64,000 nucleotides of DNA, taken from contig NZ_LVJN01000018.1 in NCBI RefSeq assembly GCF_002109495.1, forward strand, positions 124,001-188,000, in the 5' to 3' direction. Under the pieces are notes generated by a model. The model saw only the letters and a program-made list of their open reading frames with translations, made no database searches and was not told where the DNA came from. Source of the stretch: Magnetofaba australis IT-1. Its GTDB lineage: Bacteria; Pseudomonadota; Magnetococcia; Magnetococcales; Magnetococcaceae. This document shows, piece after piece, positions 25,239 to 35,356 of the stretch; the stretch's first letter is position 1; each line of letters begins with the position of its first letter. A program made the translations under genes and the position numbers.

Positions 25239-27110
25239 ATGGCGATCGGGTCTGAAGAGGGGGTGATGCTGCTGAGTATGGCGGCGCTGCTGCTGCAATG
25301 GGCGCTGGGCTATGCGCTGGTGGCGGGCGTGGGGCTGCCGGTTGCGCGTCGCCTGGCCTGGCGGGGCGGCGTGGAGCTGTGCAGCGCGGCGTTCTGGAGC
25401 GGTTTTGCCCTGCTCATCGCCGCGCTGTCGGTGTGGCACCTGTGGTTGCCGGTAAATGGCTGGGCCATCGCCCTGGCGGCGGCGTGGGGCGGGTTCGGTT
25501 TATGGCGAGACGCGCTGAAACGCTCCTGGCGTGGTTGGAGGGGGCCGAGTCCGGGCGCGTGGGCGTTGGGCGCTCTCCTGCTGCTCTACCTGCTGTTTCT
25601 CGCCAATCGCGCGCTCTCCGGCATCGTCACCCCCGACGCTTTCGACTATCAACTGCCGCTGCTGCGCTGGACCCAGGACTACGCCATCATCCCTGGGCTC
25701 TCCAACCTCAATCTGCGCGCCGGGCTCAATCACTCCTACTATCTGTTTCTGGCTCTGTTCGACCTGCCGGGTTCGCCGTTTGGCGCGCACAATATCGTTC
25801 CCGGTCTGATGATGGGCGCGCTGATGCTGCAACTGAGCGCGGCGGCGCTGCGGGTGTGGCGGCGCGTGGGGCGACGCAGCGACGTCATGGCCACGCTGCT
25901 GCTGGCGCCGATGCTGTTCCAGAGCCTCTATTTTCTCTCCTCGCCCAGCAATGACGCGCCGGTGTTTTTTCTGGCGCTGCTGCTGGCGCTGCATAGCGCG
26001 CGCGTTCTCCTGGGGGAGATTCCCCGCCAGCTCCTGTCCATGCAAATTGGGTGGATCCTGGCGCTGGCGGTCACCGCGATCTCCTGCAAAATGACCGTGG
26101 CGCTGTTTCTCGGATTGTTGTCTGTGGCGCTGTTGCTGCGGCTGGCCCGCGCCCAGCGCATCCCGCTGGCGCGCAAAGCGTGGGTGGTGGTTCCCGCCGG
26201 ATTGCTGGCGGCGCTATGGATGGGGCGCGGCATGATTCTCAACGGCTATCCGTTGGCGCCGTTGACCGTGGGCGCGGTGGGGGAGATCTCCTGGCGCGTT
26301 CCCCATGACTACATGACATTCGCCATGGCGTGGCACAAGGCGTGGACCCGCAACCCCCACGTGAGCAGTCCGGATCAGGATGTACAGGACTGGAGTTGGC
26401 TCAAGCCCTGGTGGAAACGTCTGATCAGCGCCAGCGCCAGCCGCTATAACTTCCCCAACTACCACGACTTCTCGGCGCTGATCCTGCTGCCGCTGCTGCT
26501 GGCGGCGGCGTTGGCGCTGCGTTGGCGACGACTGTGGCGCGGTTGCCGTTTCGCCGCCTGGGCGCTGCTCTTCGCCAGCGGCGCGGCGTTGGCGCACTGG
26601 TTTCTCAATGGTCCGCTGCCGCGCTATATGGGCGCCATGGCGTGGGCGCTGCCCGCTCTGTTGACGGCGGCCCTGGTTGGCGGCGCGCCGCGTTCAAGAC
26701 TGCGTGCGCGGGGCGTTGTGCTAGCGGCGTTGGCGCTGGGCGTCGCCTGCATGGGAATGAAATTGAGCCACCCCACGGTGTGGCCTCTGGTTCCGCCGCC
26801 GCCAGGATTTGGCGCCGAGCCTCTGGTGCGCGATAAACCCTATATGACGGTGCGCACCGACCAGGGCGCCGTGGTCAACATGCCGCGTTACAACCAAGTG
26901 TGCGAAGGGGTTCCCCACCCCTGTTCCGCCACCATTCACCCGTGGTTGGCGCAGCGCGATCCGAACACCCTGCAAGCGGGGTTCGTCCTGCGTCCGCCCG
27001 CCGGGTTGACCTGGGCGGATGATCCCATCGGGCGGCCCTACTTCTACAAATCGTTTGAATCGCTGTTGCAGATCTGGAGCAGCGAGAACGCAGAGTCACG
27101 TCGCCATTGA
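25239..27110 (+). CDS. polytopic membrane protein, possibly GT-C glycosyltransferase or polymerase-like
   Basis: 623 residues, almost entirely hydrophobic to about residue 510, with roughly twelve helices. TGAGG lies just before the ATG at 25239; an alternative ATG at 25266 follows GAGGGG. The first large loop has G-I-V-T-P-D-A-F-D-Y-Q-L-P (about 127-139), an Asp-containing extracytoplasmic loop as in GT-C enzymes such as mannosyltransferases. The C-terminal 100 residues are periplasmic and contain two Cys (C-E-G-V-P-H-P-C) likely to form a disulfide. The exact family is not recognised. Location beside the GT2/nucleotidyltransferase operon supports a role in building or modifying a surface glycan. 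Confidence 0.6.
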   Translation: MAIGSEEGVMLLSMAALLLQWALGYALVAGVGLPVARRLAWRGGVELCSAAFWSGFALLIAALSVWHLWLPVNGWAIALAAAWGGFGLWRDALKRSWRGWRGPSPGAWALGALLLLYLLFLANRALSGIVTPDAFDYQLPLLRWTQDYAIIPGLSNLNLRAGLNHSYYLFLALFDLPGSPFGAHNIVPGLMMGALMLQLSAAALRVWRRVGRRSDVMATLLLAPMLFQSLYFLSSPSNDAPVFFLALLLALHSARVLLGEIPRQLLSMQIGWILALAVTAISCKMTVALFLGLLSVALLLRLARAQRIPLARKAWVVVPAGLLAALWMGRGMILNGYPLAPLTVGAVGEISWRVPHDYMTFAMAWHKAWTRNPHVSSPDQDVQDWSWLKPWWKRLISASASRYNFPNYHDFSALILLPLLLAAALALRWRRLWRGCRFAAWALLFASGAALAHWFLNGPLPRYMGAMAWALPALLTAALVGGAPRSRLRARGVVLAALALGVACMGMKLSHPTVWPLVPPPPGFGAEPLVRDKPYMTVRTDQGAVVNMPRYNQVCEGVPHPCSATIHPWLAQRDPNTLQAGFVLRPPAGLTWADDPIGRPYFYKSFESLLQIWSSENAESRRH

Positions 27111-27121
27111 ACCGGCAGACG

Positions 27122-27283
27122 CTACGCAGAGGGCGGGGTGCGATCTTGGCGGCGGCGCTTCCACGCCTGCGACCACAGATACGCCACCAACGCCAGCGCG
27201 GCAACGACGTAGAGGAGGAACACAGGGGTGGGCGCTGCGGCGAAAACGATATAGCCGAGCACCGCTAAAAAGACGTAGACCAT
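27122..27283 (-). CDS. small two-helix membrane protein (53 aa), hypothetical
   Basis: An ATG at 27283 opens a 53-codon frame (MVYVFLAVLGYIVFAAA...) ending TAG at 27122. It has two strongly hydrophobic stretches split by P-T-P, then a basic tail W-K-R-R-R-Q-D-R that would stay in the cytoplasm by the positive-inside rule. It converges on the membrane protein gene with 11 bases between them. The ribosome-binding site is weak (GGGGTG, 10 bases away). The composition is what a real small inner-membrane protein would show, but no homology is claimed. Confidence 0.45.
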   Translation of the reverse strand: MVYVFLAVLGYIVFAAAPTPVFLLYVVAALALVAYLWSQAWKRRRQDRTPPSA

Positions 27284-27483
27284 GGGCGAAGCACCCCAGG
27301 AAAGAGTCGATAAACCGCCAATTTTACCAAAGCTTCCAGTTTCTTGGTAGTGGGGATTAATTTTTTTAATCGATAACAGAAATTCGACGCCGGAGTTTGG
27401 GAAAAAGCGGCTAGCGTGTCATGGACATATGCTAATATGAGGTCAGGCGGACTTCTCTCCCTTCAGATCCATAGGGGCGTGTC

Positions 27484-29424
27484 ATGCGCGCTCAACGGCG
27501 GTGTTGGAGTCGGGCGCCACGATATTGGTGGCTTTTCGGGGCCTGGATAGTGGTCTCGGCGCTGGTGATGAGCCTGCCGCCGCCGCTGCTGGCGGCCACA
27601 GCGCCTGCTGCGGTGAATGCAGAGCTGGATTTCACCGCCATGAGTTTCGCGCTTCTGGGCGGGCTGGCGCTGTTCCTGCTCGGCATGGAGACCCTCTCCA
27701 AAGCGCTCAGACATCTGGCGGGCGACCGGTTGCGCGCGGTGCTGGCGCGTCTGACCGTCAACCGCGTGGCCGGGGTGCTGACCGGCGCCTCGGTCACCGC
27801 CTTGATTCAATCCTCCTCCGCCACCACCGTGCTGGTGGTCGGCTTCGTCAGCGCCGGTCTGCTCTCTTTGCCGCAGTCGGTGGGCATCATCTTCGGCGCC
27901 GAAATCGGCACCACCATCACCGCGCAGATTCTGGCGTTTAAGATCACCCACTACGCCCTGCCCATGATCACCGTCGGACTGGCGCTGGCGTTGATCTTCA
28001 AACGCGAAATTCCGCATCAGGGCGGGCGCGGATTGGTGGGCTTGGGGCTGATCTTCTACGGCATGAGCCTGATGAGCGACGCCATGGCCCCGCTGCGTCA
28101 CCACGCGCCGTTTCTAGAGATGATGGCGCAGGTGGAGACGCCCATTGTGGGCATCGCGCTATCGGCGGGGTTCACCGCCTTGATCCAATCCTCCTCCGCC
28201 ACCACCGGCATCGTGCTGAGTCTGGCCGGGCAGGGGTTGATCACCCTGCCTGCAGGCATTGCACTGCTGTTCGGGGCCAATATCGGCACCTGCATCACCG
28301 CGCTGCTGGCCTCCATCGGGCGTTCGCGGGAGGCGGTGCGCGCAGCCACGGTGCACATTCTGTTCAACACCCTGGGGGTGCTGATCTGGACCGGGGTGAT
28401 CGGCATCGACGCCATGGCGGCGCTGGTGGGTTGGGTTTCGCCTCACAGCGACGGTTTGAGCGCCAGCGCCATGCTGGCGGCGGACACGCCGCGCCAACTG
28501 GCCAATGCCCACACCCTGTTCAACCTGCTCAACACATTGGCGTTCCTGCCATTTGTGGCGCAGTTCGCCTATCTGGCGCGCAAATTGGTGCCCGAGGCCG
28601 AGCTGGCGCCGACGCCGCAGACAACCGCTTGCGTCGATCGGCGTTTGGCGTCACTGGATGAATCATTGCTCGAGCGCCCCGGTCAGGCCATCGTGGCGGC
28701 GCGCAACGTCATTGTGGACGCCATCGGCCAACGGGTGTTGCGCATGTATGACGAGGTGCTGCCGGCGCTGATCCATGCTGACCCCAACGCCCTGCACATT
28801 GTGGCGGAGATGGATCATCAGATCGATCTGGCCTACCGCAGCGTGGTCGACTATTTGGGGCGGCTGAGTGTGCGCAAACCCCTCAGCCATGCGCACAAAC
28901 GGCGCATCGCCGCGCTGCTGGAGATCGCCCGGCAGTTGGAGAGCATCGGCGATATTATCGAGACCAATTTGGTGCATCTGGGCGAGCGGCACATCCGCGA
29001 TGGCGATCGCTTCAGCGTGTTCGCCCACGAGCATATTCTGCTCTCCCACAAAGAGGTTGGCGAGACCCTCAACAACTGTCTGACGGCGTTGATGGAGTGT
29101 GACGCCGCCTGCGCTCATGAGGTGGTGCAGAGCAAACCCCACATCCAATCCCTGCTGTCGACCGCGACCCGGCAGCAGACCCGGCAACTGGCCCATGGCA
29201 TCGGCACGCCGCGCACCTATGCGCTGGAGATGGATGTTTATGAACAGTTCACCCGCATCTACTACCACGCCAAGCGCATCGCCAAAACGCTGCAGGGGGT
29301 GGGGCGGGAACTCACTCAACCTTGGCGTAGCGGGCGCATGGGGGGCGTGGCTAGCTCGCCATTGGTCGCGCCACTGGCGGCGCCTTTGGCTCCCCATGGC
29401 GGGAGTCGGCGGCCGCGCCGTTAG
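27484..29424 (+). CDS. Na+/phosphate cotransporter family protein (NptA/YjbB type) with PhoU-like domain
   Basis: 646 residues. An N-terminal signal or anchor is followed by two homologous membrane repeats, each with the family motif Q-S-S-S-A-T-T (residues 109-115 and about 237-243), which forms the phosphate and sodium site. G-A-E-I-G-T-T-I-T and G-A-N-I-G-T-C-I-T follow each repeat. The C-terminal part from about 390 is a helical PhoU-like regulatory domain. Bacterial members mostly export or balance phosphate. AGGGG precedes the ATG. The gene is monocistronic and converges on the disrupted kinase gene. Confidence 0.9.
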   Translation: MRAQRRCWSRAPRYWWLFGAWIVVSALVMSLPPPLLAATAPAAVNAELDFTAMSFALLGGLALFLLGMETLSKALRHLAGDRLRAVLARLTVNRVAGVLTGASVTALIQSSSATTVLVVGFVSAGLLSLPQSVGIIFGAEIGTTITAQILAFKITHYALPMITVGLALALIFKREIPHQGGRGLVGLGLIFYGMSLMSDAMAPLRHHAPFLEMMAQVETPIVGIALSAGFTALIQSSSATTGIVLSLAGQGLITLPAGIALLFGANIGTCITALLASIGRSREAVRAATVHILFNTLGVLIWTGVIGIDAMAALVGWVSPHSDGLSASAMLAADTPRQLANAHTLFNLLNTLAFLPFVAQFAYLARKLVPEAELAPTPQTTACVDRRLASLDESLLERPGQAIVAARNVIVDAIGQRVLRMYDEVLPALIHADPNALHIVAEMDHQIDLAYRSVVDYLGRLSVRKPLSHAHKRRIAALLEIARQLESIGDIIETNLVHLGERHIRDGDRFSVFAHEHILLSHKEVGETLNNCLTALMECDAACAHEVVQSKPHIQSLLSTATRQQTRQLAHGIGTPRTYALEMDVYEQFTRIYYHAKRIAKTLQGVGRELTQPWRSGRMGGVASSPLVAPLAAPLAPHGGSRRPRR

Positions 29425-29474
29425 GTCGATACAGGCGATACAGCGAGATGAAACGCGCGGGGGAAGCAACGCAG

Positions 29475-30164
29475 TTAATGCAGTTGTGCGCTCACGCTGT
29501 CAAACAGCTCCAGCAGGCGGGCCTTCTTGATGGGTTTGGTCAGGTGTCCGTCACAGCCCGCCTCATGGCTGTTCTTGTGCGCCTCTTTGGAGGCGTGGGC
29601 GGAGAGGGCGAAGATGGGAATCTCGCGTTCATTGCGTTGGCGTTCAATGGCGCGCATGGCGCGCGTCGCATCATAGCCGTCCATGCGCGGCATCTGCACA
29701 TCCATCAGCACCAGGTCAAACGGCGCGCGCTCAAACTCATACACCGCCTCTCTGCCGTCGCGGGCGAAAATGATGCGGTGTGCGCTCCTTTTTAAATAGG
29801 CTTTGAGCAGCAGGATATTGTCTTCGGAATCCTCGGCGATGAGAATGCGCAGGCTGCGGGCGTCGCTGGGTTGCGTCGTCTGCTCGTGGGCGTCGTCGGC
29901 GCTGGCGGTGGGCGCGGCGCAGGGGGGCATTGGAACCTGGAAAATGAATGCGCTGCCTTCGCCCGGTGTGCTTTCCAGTCCCAGTTCACCGCCCATTTTC
30001 TCCACCAGCTTGCAGCTAATGGCCAAGCCAAGGCCGGTGCCGCCATAGCGCCGGGTGGTGGAGGCGTCGCCCTGGGCAAAGGGCGAGAAGATGTTGTCCG
30101 CCTGATCAGGCGCAATGCCGATGCCCGTATCAACGACCTCAAAGCGCAGACGCGATCCGTTGAT
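29475..30164 (-). pseudogene. 3' half of a hybrid sensor kinase, separated by an insertion element
   Basis: From 30164 downward the frame reads the second half of a histidine-kinase ATPase domain: V-V-D-T-G-I-G-I-A (G1 box), F-S-P-F-A-Q-G-D (F box) and G-G-T-G-L-G-L-A-I-S (G2 box). A receiver domain follows: E-D-S-E-D-N acidic pocket, V-L-M-D-V-Q-M-P-R-M-D-G with the phospho-acceptor Asp, the A-L-S-A switch region and T-K-P-I with the conserved Lys. No start codon or ribosome-binding site opens this half; an internal ATG at 30026 could start a fragment containing the G2 tail and the receiver. The matching 5' half lies at 30783-34124 in the same reading phase. Confidence 0.88.
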
Positions 30165-30187
30165 TCTCCGAACCTAAGGTTCAAACC

Positions 30188-30778
30188 ACCGGCTTTAGCC
30201 GGTCAGCTTTAGCCGACCACGTGGTAGCGGTATGGGCAGCATCAGGCCATAATGGACGTATTCCTGGAGAGGAGGGCTATGTCCATGAAATACCGATACG
30301 GAAGCCACACGGTATATAATATTGAGTACCATTTTGTGTGGGCGACAAAGTACCGCTACAAAGTTCTGAGTGGAGAGGTGGCGACCAGCGTCCGTGAGTA
30401 TGTGCGGCAGACGTGTGAAGCGTTTGAGATCAGGATACTCAAGGGGGTGGTGAGCAAAGATCATGTCCATATTTTGGTCTCTGCGCCGCCGAACATGGCT
30501 CCAAGTGAAATCATGCGCCGGATCAAAGGGCGTTCGTCGAGCAAATTGTTTGAGGAATACCCCCACCTCAAGAAACGATACTGGGGCCGCCATTTTTGGG
30601 CGCGAGGGTACTTCTGCGCGACGGTCGGTCAGATTACAGATGAAATGGTTCAGGAGTACCTTGAGCATCATTTCGAGCCGAATCCGAATGACAAATTCCA
30701 GTTGGAGCCAGAATAAACCGGCTTTAGCCGGTATCCGGACTTTCAGTCCGTAAGGCTAACCCACCGGCTTTAGCCGGT
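30188..30778. repeat. three copies of a 16-bp hairpin repeat at the element ends
   Basis: ACCGGCTTTAGCCGGT occurs at 30188-30203, 30717-30732 and 30763-30778, the last extended to CC...GG on both sides (30761-30780). A variant hairpin GGTC...GACC follows the first copy, and a CGGACT/AGTCCG hairpin (30736-30750) lies between the last two. Subterminal hairpins are the recognition sites of Y1 transposases; the extra copy at the right end could also terminate tnpA transcription. Confidence 0.8.
30279..30716 (+). CDS. tnpA: IS200/IS605 family Y1 transposase TnpA
   Basis: 145 residues from the ATG at 30279, with GGAGGG just upstream. The HUH motif H-V-H (His62, His64 in D-H-V-H-I-L) coordinates the metal ion and Tyr127 in E-Y-L-E-H-H is the expected nucleophile that attacks single-stranded DNA. 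The length matches family members. The enzyme excises and inserts single-stranded circles, normally at replication forks, without duplicating the target. All key residues are present, so the element is probably still active. It runs antisense to the interrupted kinase gene. Confidence 0.93.
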   Translation: MSMKYRYGSHTVYNIEYHFVWATKYRYKVLSGEVATSVREYVRQTCEAFEIRILKGVVSKDHVHILVSAPPNMAPSEIMRRIKGRSSSKLFEEYPHLKKRYWGRHFWARGYFCATVGQITDEMVQEYLEHHFEPNPNDKFQLEPE

Positions 30779-30782
30779 GGTT

Positions 30783-33700
30783 GTTGAGTTGGGAAACTTG
30801 AATCTGAACGTGACCGCGTTTGGTGAATTTCACCGCGTTGCCCACCAGATTGATCAAGATCTGACGCAGTCGCGCCAAGTCGCCCAGAACCCACCCGTCG
30901 CCTTGAATTTGAACGCTGGAGCGGAAACGCAAACCTTTCTCTGTGGCGGTTTGTTGGAACAGATTGCCCACGTCGGTAAGAAGTTTGTGCAGATCAAACG
31001 GCTCCAGCTCCAAGCGCAGCTCATGGGCTTCGATTTTGGAAAAGTCCAATATGTCATTGATGACGCTCAGTAGGGCTTCGCCTGCGTTATGCGCCACCTC
31101 CAGATAGCTGCGCTGCTCACTATCCAACTGCACCTGTTCGAGCAGGAGATTGTTCATGCCGAGGATGACGTTCATGGGGGTGCGGATCTCATGGCTCATA
31201 TTGGCCAGGAACTGGGATTTTGCGCGGTTGGACGCCTCCGCTTGTTCGCGGGCTTGACGTTGCAGTCGCTCGGTTTCCAGGCGCGCGCTGATATCCTTCA
31301 GCCAGCCAAATGAGCAGCGTCGTCCGCGGTGATCCACAAAGAAGTTGGCCGAAATCTCAACAGGAATCTCCTCTCCAGCCAGGTTGTGGTGACGCCGCAT
31401 CAAGCGTTGAGAACGCACCTCCTGCAGCACTTGGGCCAGATCCTCGACGGTCTCCGGAGTGAACTCCCGATCCCAGTCGGGAATGCGAAGCTCATAGATC
31501 TTGTCGCGCGGCCCGCCAAAATGCTCGGCCATGGCCTCGTTGACGTAAATCATGCGTCCGCCGTCGTCAAAGTCCAGCAGATAGAAAGGATCAGAGGCGA
31601 TCTCGATCATATTGCGGAACAGCTCCGACTCCCGTTCCGCCCGCTTGCGCGCGGTGATGTCGCGCGCGGAGTAGAACATCAGCTTGCGTCCATCCAGGTT
31701 GAGCGGAAGCCCGGCGATCTCCACTTCAATGATCGAACCGTCTCTTATCATATGGCGAGTTTCGAACAGGATGCGGCGGCCCCGGCGAAAATGTTCATGA
31801 ATCACGGCGCGAATTTGATCAGGCGTCTGCCCTAAGCCGACGTCCCACTGCGCAATGTTGAGCTTGGATGGGTGTTCGTGATGATATCCCAGGCTTTGGT
31901 AGAAGGAGTCGCTGGCCTCCACCAGATCCCCCTGCATATCCACCACGTGCACGGCGTCGCTGGCGTTGCGCAGCAGAGCCTCGGCTTTTTTGAACAGCGA
32001 GCGATACTCCGCTTCGCTGCGCACCTGGGTGGTGATGTCGCGATTGATGCCCACTGCGCGCAATGCCTGGCCTTGAGCGTCGCGCTCCAGAAATGCGGCG
32101 GCTTGGATATGCCGGATCGCGCCGTTGGGCAGGCGAATGCGGAAGGTGTGGGCGAAGTTTGAGACGCCATCGAGAGCGTCTTTCAGGGATTGTTCCGTGT
32201 CATCGATATCCGCAGGGTGGACCAGAGTGCGCCAGAAGGCGTAATTCAGACATTCGCGCCGCTCATTGGCGGGGATATCATAGATATCGAACATGCGCTG
32301 GTCCCAGGTGAGGGTATGGCTGGCCAGATCCCACTCCCAGATACCGATCTCCGCCGTTTCGGTGGCGATCTCCAGACGCTTGTTGGCGGACTTCAGGCGC
32401 TGTGCGTTCAGACGGCTTTCAGTCATGTCGATGAGCTTGACCACCAGATGCGCGCCGCCATGCAGCACAATGGGCATGATCAGACAGTTAACCCAATAGG
32501 TTTCGCCGGAGAGGCAGGTCAGCGCGGTCTCTTTTTGCTGCACTTTTTGTTCGTGTAGCGCGCGGTCGGCCAGTAACACCAGATCGGCTTCGCGCCAGGA
32601 TTGGATCTTGCGGAAGTTCTGTTGCCGGATGGTGTCGCGGCTCAAACCTGTCAGGTTGCTCATGGCCTGGTTGGCCATGCGGCACTCGCCGCTGGCGCTG
32701 AACACCGCCAGCGCGATGGGGGACTGCTCCAGAATGGTTTGGTTGAACTGATTGCTTTCGGCCAAACGCTTGGCGGCGGCTTGGCGCTCGCTGATATCCC
32801 GCGCCACCATCACAAAGCGCGTCAGCCCCGGGCGCGGCCGCACCAATTGCATCAGCGCCTCCACCGGCGTAACGCTGTCAGCGGCGTTGACTAACGCCGT
32901 TTCAAACTTAAGGTGTGAATGTTTCTCCTCCAACAACTCCTCAAGGATATCCAAAAATGGCAAACGCATGTGGTCATCGAGCAGCTGCGCTGGCGTGAGC
33001 GTACAAAGGGCGCTCTGTTCGCGTCCGATCAGTTCGGTGGCGCCGCGATTGGCGTAGATGATGTGTTCGGCCTGGATATCAAACATGAACACCGCATCAT
33101 GGGTGCGGTCCAGTGAGGATTTGAAGATCGCCAGCTTCTCTTCGGCGGATTGGCGGACCTGAATCTCTCGCTCCAGGCTGGCGACGTGATCGGCGATCTC
33201 TGCGCGCAGCGTGCGATTCAGACGCTGGAGGCTGAAATGGCGCCAGAGGAGGTTCACGGCGATCAGAATCAGGAAAAGGCCCGCCATCGCCCACATGAGG
33301 ACAGCCTGAGAGATCAACGGCGGCGGCGAACCGTGCCACTTTTCGTACAGCTCTTTATAGGCTGGCGTGGAGACGAACGCTTTGGCGGCTTCATTGAGGC
33401 GCTCGAGAAGTTGCGGTTGGTCGAGCTGTACGCGGATAGCGCGCTTGACCTCCAACAGCGGGCGCCCAAAGGGGACAATGCGCTCCTGTAGGCCGGCGTT
33501 GGTCAGCAATGCGTGGGCCACCGGTTGTGGATAGACCCAGGCGTCGGCCTGTCCAGAGAGCAGCGATAACAGCGCCTCATCCTGACTCTCGACAATTTGC
33601 AAGCGCTCTGTGGGGTGGTCTTTCATCAACATCATGCCCACATTGTTGCGCACAACGACAACGCGAATATTGTCCAGATCCTGGTTCTCACGCAGATGCG

Positions 33701-34124
33701 TGGAGGCGGCGCGTTTAAACGCCAGCACCGGGAAAGTCTCCACCGGGATGGTGAACAGGGAGTTCTGTTTGCGCGCCTCGGTGATGCCCGAGTTGGGAAT
33801 GATGTCCGCTTGTCCGCGCACAAAAAACTCTTCGGCTTCCTTGAAATTGGGCTTGCTGATGTAATGAGGCGTCAAGCCCGCCTGTTTGGCGATGGCGTCG
33901 AATACGGCGATGGCGAAGCCGCCGGGGGAGCCATCGGCATGGGTGATGTACTGCGGTGGAAAGTGCGCCGGGACAACAGCGGTCACCGTCGTCGAGTCGG
34001 CGGACAACGCAGGCAAAGGGAGATATAATATCCAGGCGCAGAGGAACCAGGGCGTACACTGGCGCATGCGCAACAACAGAGCTGCAATCATTTGACTGCT
34101 CTTATGGATATGACCATTATGCAC
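30783..34124 (-). pseudogene. 5' part of a hybrid sensor histidine kinase (periplasmic SBP sensor, multiple PAS), truncated by insertion
   Basis: About 1,114 native codons; the open frame continues into the insertion and stops at 30756. N-terminal signal segment, then a family 3 solute-binding domain (about 45-265, with G-G-F-A-I-A-V-F-D-A-I-A) as periplasmic sensor, a membrane helix (about 274-296), a coiled stretch and about five PAS domains (roughly 335-960). HisKA has S-H-E-I-R-T-P with the phospho-accepting His near 978. The ATPase domain begins with its N box (N-L-V-G-N-A-V-K-F-T) and is cut before G1. Rejoined to 29475-30164 the protein would be about 1,340 residues. As it stands it cannot bind ATP properly and is presumably inactive. 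Confidence 0.9.
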
Positions 34125-34240
34125 ATACTTGATACTGCCTCATAAGACTTCGAGTTGTCTACGGTTGGAGCGTGTTTTGCAGGAGACCGCCACCCCCTGG
34201 GCGGTATGGCTTTTCCACTGAATTTTTCGAGTTGTTGCTG

Positions 34241-35356
34241 ATGCCCTCTTGTGCGCCTGTGGCGCCCGCTGAGCGCGATAAGGCGTTTATCGCCTTATTG
34301 CTGTTTGGTTTTCTGGCGCTGTTCTTCTCCCCTTCGATCGGACTCCTGAGCGGGCCGGACCCGGTGGAGTTGCTGCGTAACGCTCCTGGCGTCGCGCCCA
34401 GTCGCTGGCGCGAGAACTTCTCCGCCTACTTTATCAGCATCTGTCTGGAGGCCGGTCCCTTCATGTTATTGGGGGCGGTGACGGCGGCGTTGATCGAGGT
34501 GTTCGCCCCGGCCAACCTACTGCCGCGCTTGGCGCGCCGGTTGGGCGTGCTGGGCATTCCCGCCGCCGCCTTGGCGGCGCCGCTGCTGCCGGTGTGCGAG
34601 TGCGGCGTGGTGCCGGTGTTCCGCAAACTCATCAACAAGGGGCTGCCGCTGCCCCACGCCATCGCCTATCTGCTGGCCGCGCCCATCTTCAACCCCATTG
34701 TGCTGACCGGCACCTGGATCGCCTACTATCGCGACCCGCTCTACCCTTTTCTGCGCGGCTTGGGAGGCCTGAGCGTGGCGCTGGCGGTGGCGTTGTTGAT
34801 TGCCATGTTGTTGGGGCTGCGCAGTCGCTTCAAGGCGAGAGCGGATGGCGCGCACGCCCTCGAACATGGACATGATGACGGGGCCTGCTGCGCCCATGGG
34901 CATGAGCATGCGCCGTCGCCGGGGCGTCTCCAGCAACTCCTGCGTCATGCGCAGGAGGACTTTCAGGAGATGGCGCCCTATTTCCTCTTCGGCGCGTTCC
35001 TGGCGGCCTGTTTGAAGACCTTTGTGGATCAGACCGTGCTGTTTGATCTGGGCGATGGCGACGCCGCTGGGGCGGCGGCGATGATGGCGCTGGCGTTCGT
35101 ATTGTCGCTCTGCTCCGAGGCCGACGCCTTTGTCTCCGCCAGCTTTGTGGAGTTCAATGTGGCTGCGCACATGGGCTTTCTGGTGTTGGGGCCGATGTTG
35201 GACATCAAGCTGCTGGTGATGTATCGCAGCGTCTTCTCCGGGCGTTTTATCCTGTTGTTGGCCAGCGCCGTGATCGCTGGAGTCTCCGCCTATGTGTGGG
35301 CGCTCAATCTGTGGGGCTGGGAGTGGGTGGACGCCCTGCTGGGGCAGGCGGGATGA
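34241..35356 (+). CDS. putative permease, DUF318/YraQ-YcgR family
   Basis: 371 residues from the ATG at 34241; a GTG at 34172 would add 23 non-hydrophobic residues and neither start has a strong ribosome-binding site. About eight helices in two repeats. The family signature P-V-C-E-C-G-V-V-P-V-F-R (near 115-126) and its partner S-L-C-S-E-A-D-A-F-V (near 310) are present; these Cys/acidic motifs are conserved across the ArsP_1/DUF318 permeases. The central cytoplasmic loop is rich in metal ligands (H-G-H-D-D-G-A-C-C-A-H-G-H-E-H). It overlaps by 4 bases (ATGA) with a TIGR03943-type gene, the same pairing as B. subtilis ycgR-ycgQ. A metal or metalloid efflux role is plausible. Confidence 0.85.
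   Translation: MPSCAPVAPAERDKAFIALLLFGFLALFFSPSIGLLSGPDPVELLRNAPGVAPSRWRENFSAYFISICLEAGPFMLLGAVTAALIEVFAPANLLPRLARRLGVLGIPAAALAAPLLPVCECGVVPVFRKLINKGLPLPHAIAYLLAAPIFNPIVLTGTWIAYYRDPLYPFLRGLGGLSVALAVALLIAMLLGLRSRFKARADGAHALEHGHDDGACCAHGHEHAPSPGRLQQLLRHAQEDFQEMAPYFLFGAFLAACLKTFVDQTVLFDLGDGDAAGAAAMMALAFVLSLCSEADAFVSASFVEFNVAAHMGFLVLGPMLDIKLLVMYRSVFSGRFILLLASAVIAGVSAYVWALNLWGWEWVDALLGQAG

Larger units (their letters stand above)
30165..30782 (+). mobile_element. IS200/IS605-type insertion element (tnpA only)
   Basis: About 618 bases carrying a Y1 transposase and imperfect subterminal hairpins but no terminal inverted repeats or target duplication, as expected for IS200/IS605 elements. The left end follows TTGAT (30160-30164), the insertion target known for ISDra2-like members. 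The right end is placed at 30782 by restoring the kinase reading frame; 30779 or 30785 would also keep phase. The hairpin sequence ACCGGCTTTAGCCGGT occurs near the left end and twice near the right end. No tnpB accessory gene is present. Confidence 0.85.

Noticed and set aside
30717-30778. CRISPR-like repeats
   Set aside because: The repeated ACCGGCTTTAGCCGGT is the hairpin of the insertion element ends; there are no regular spacers or cas genes.
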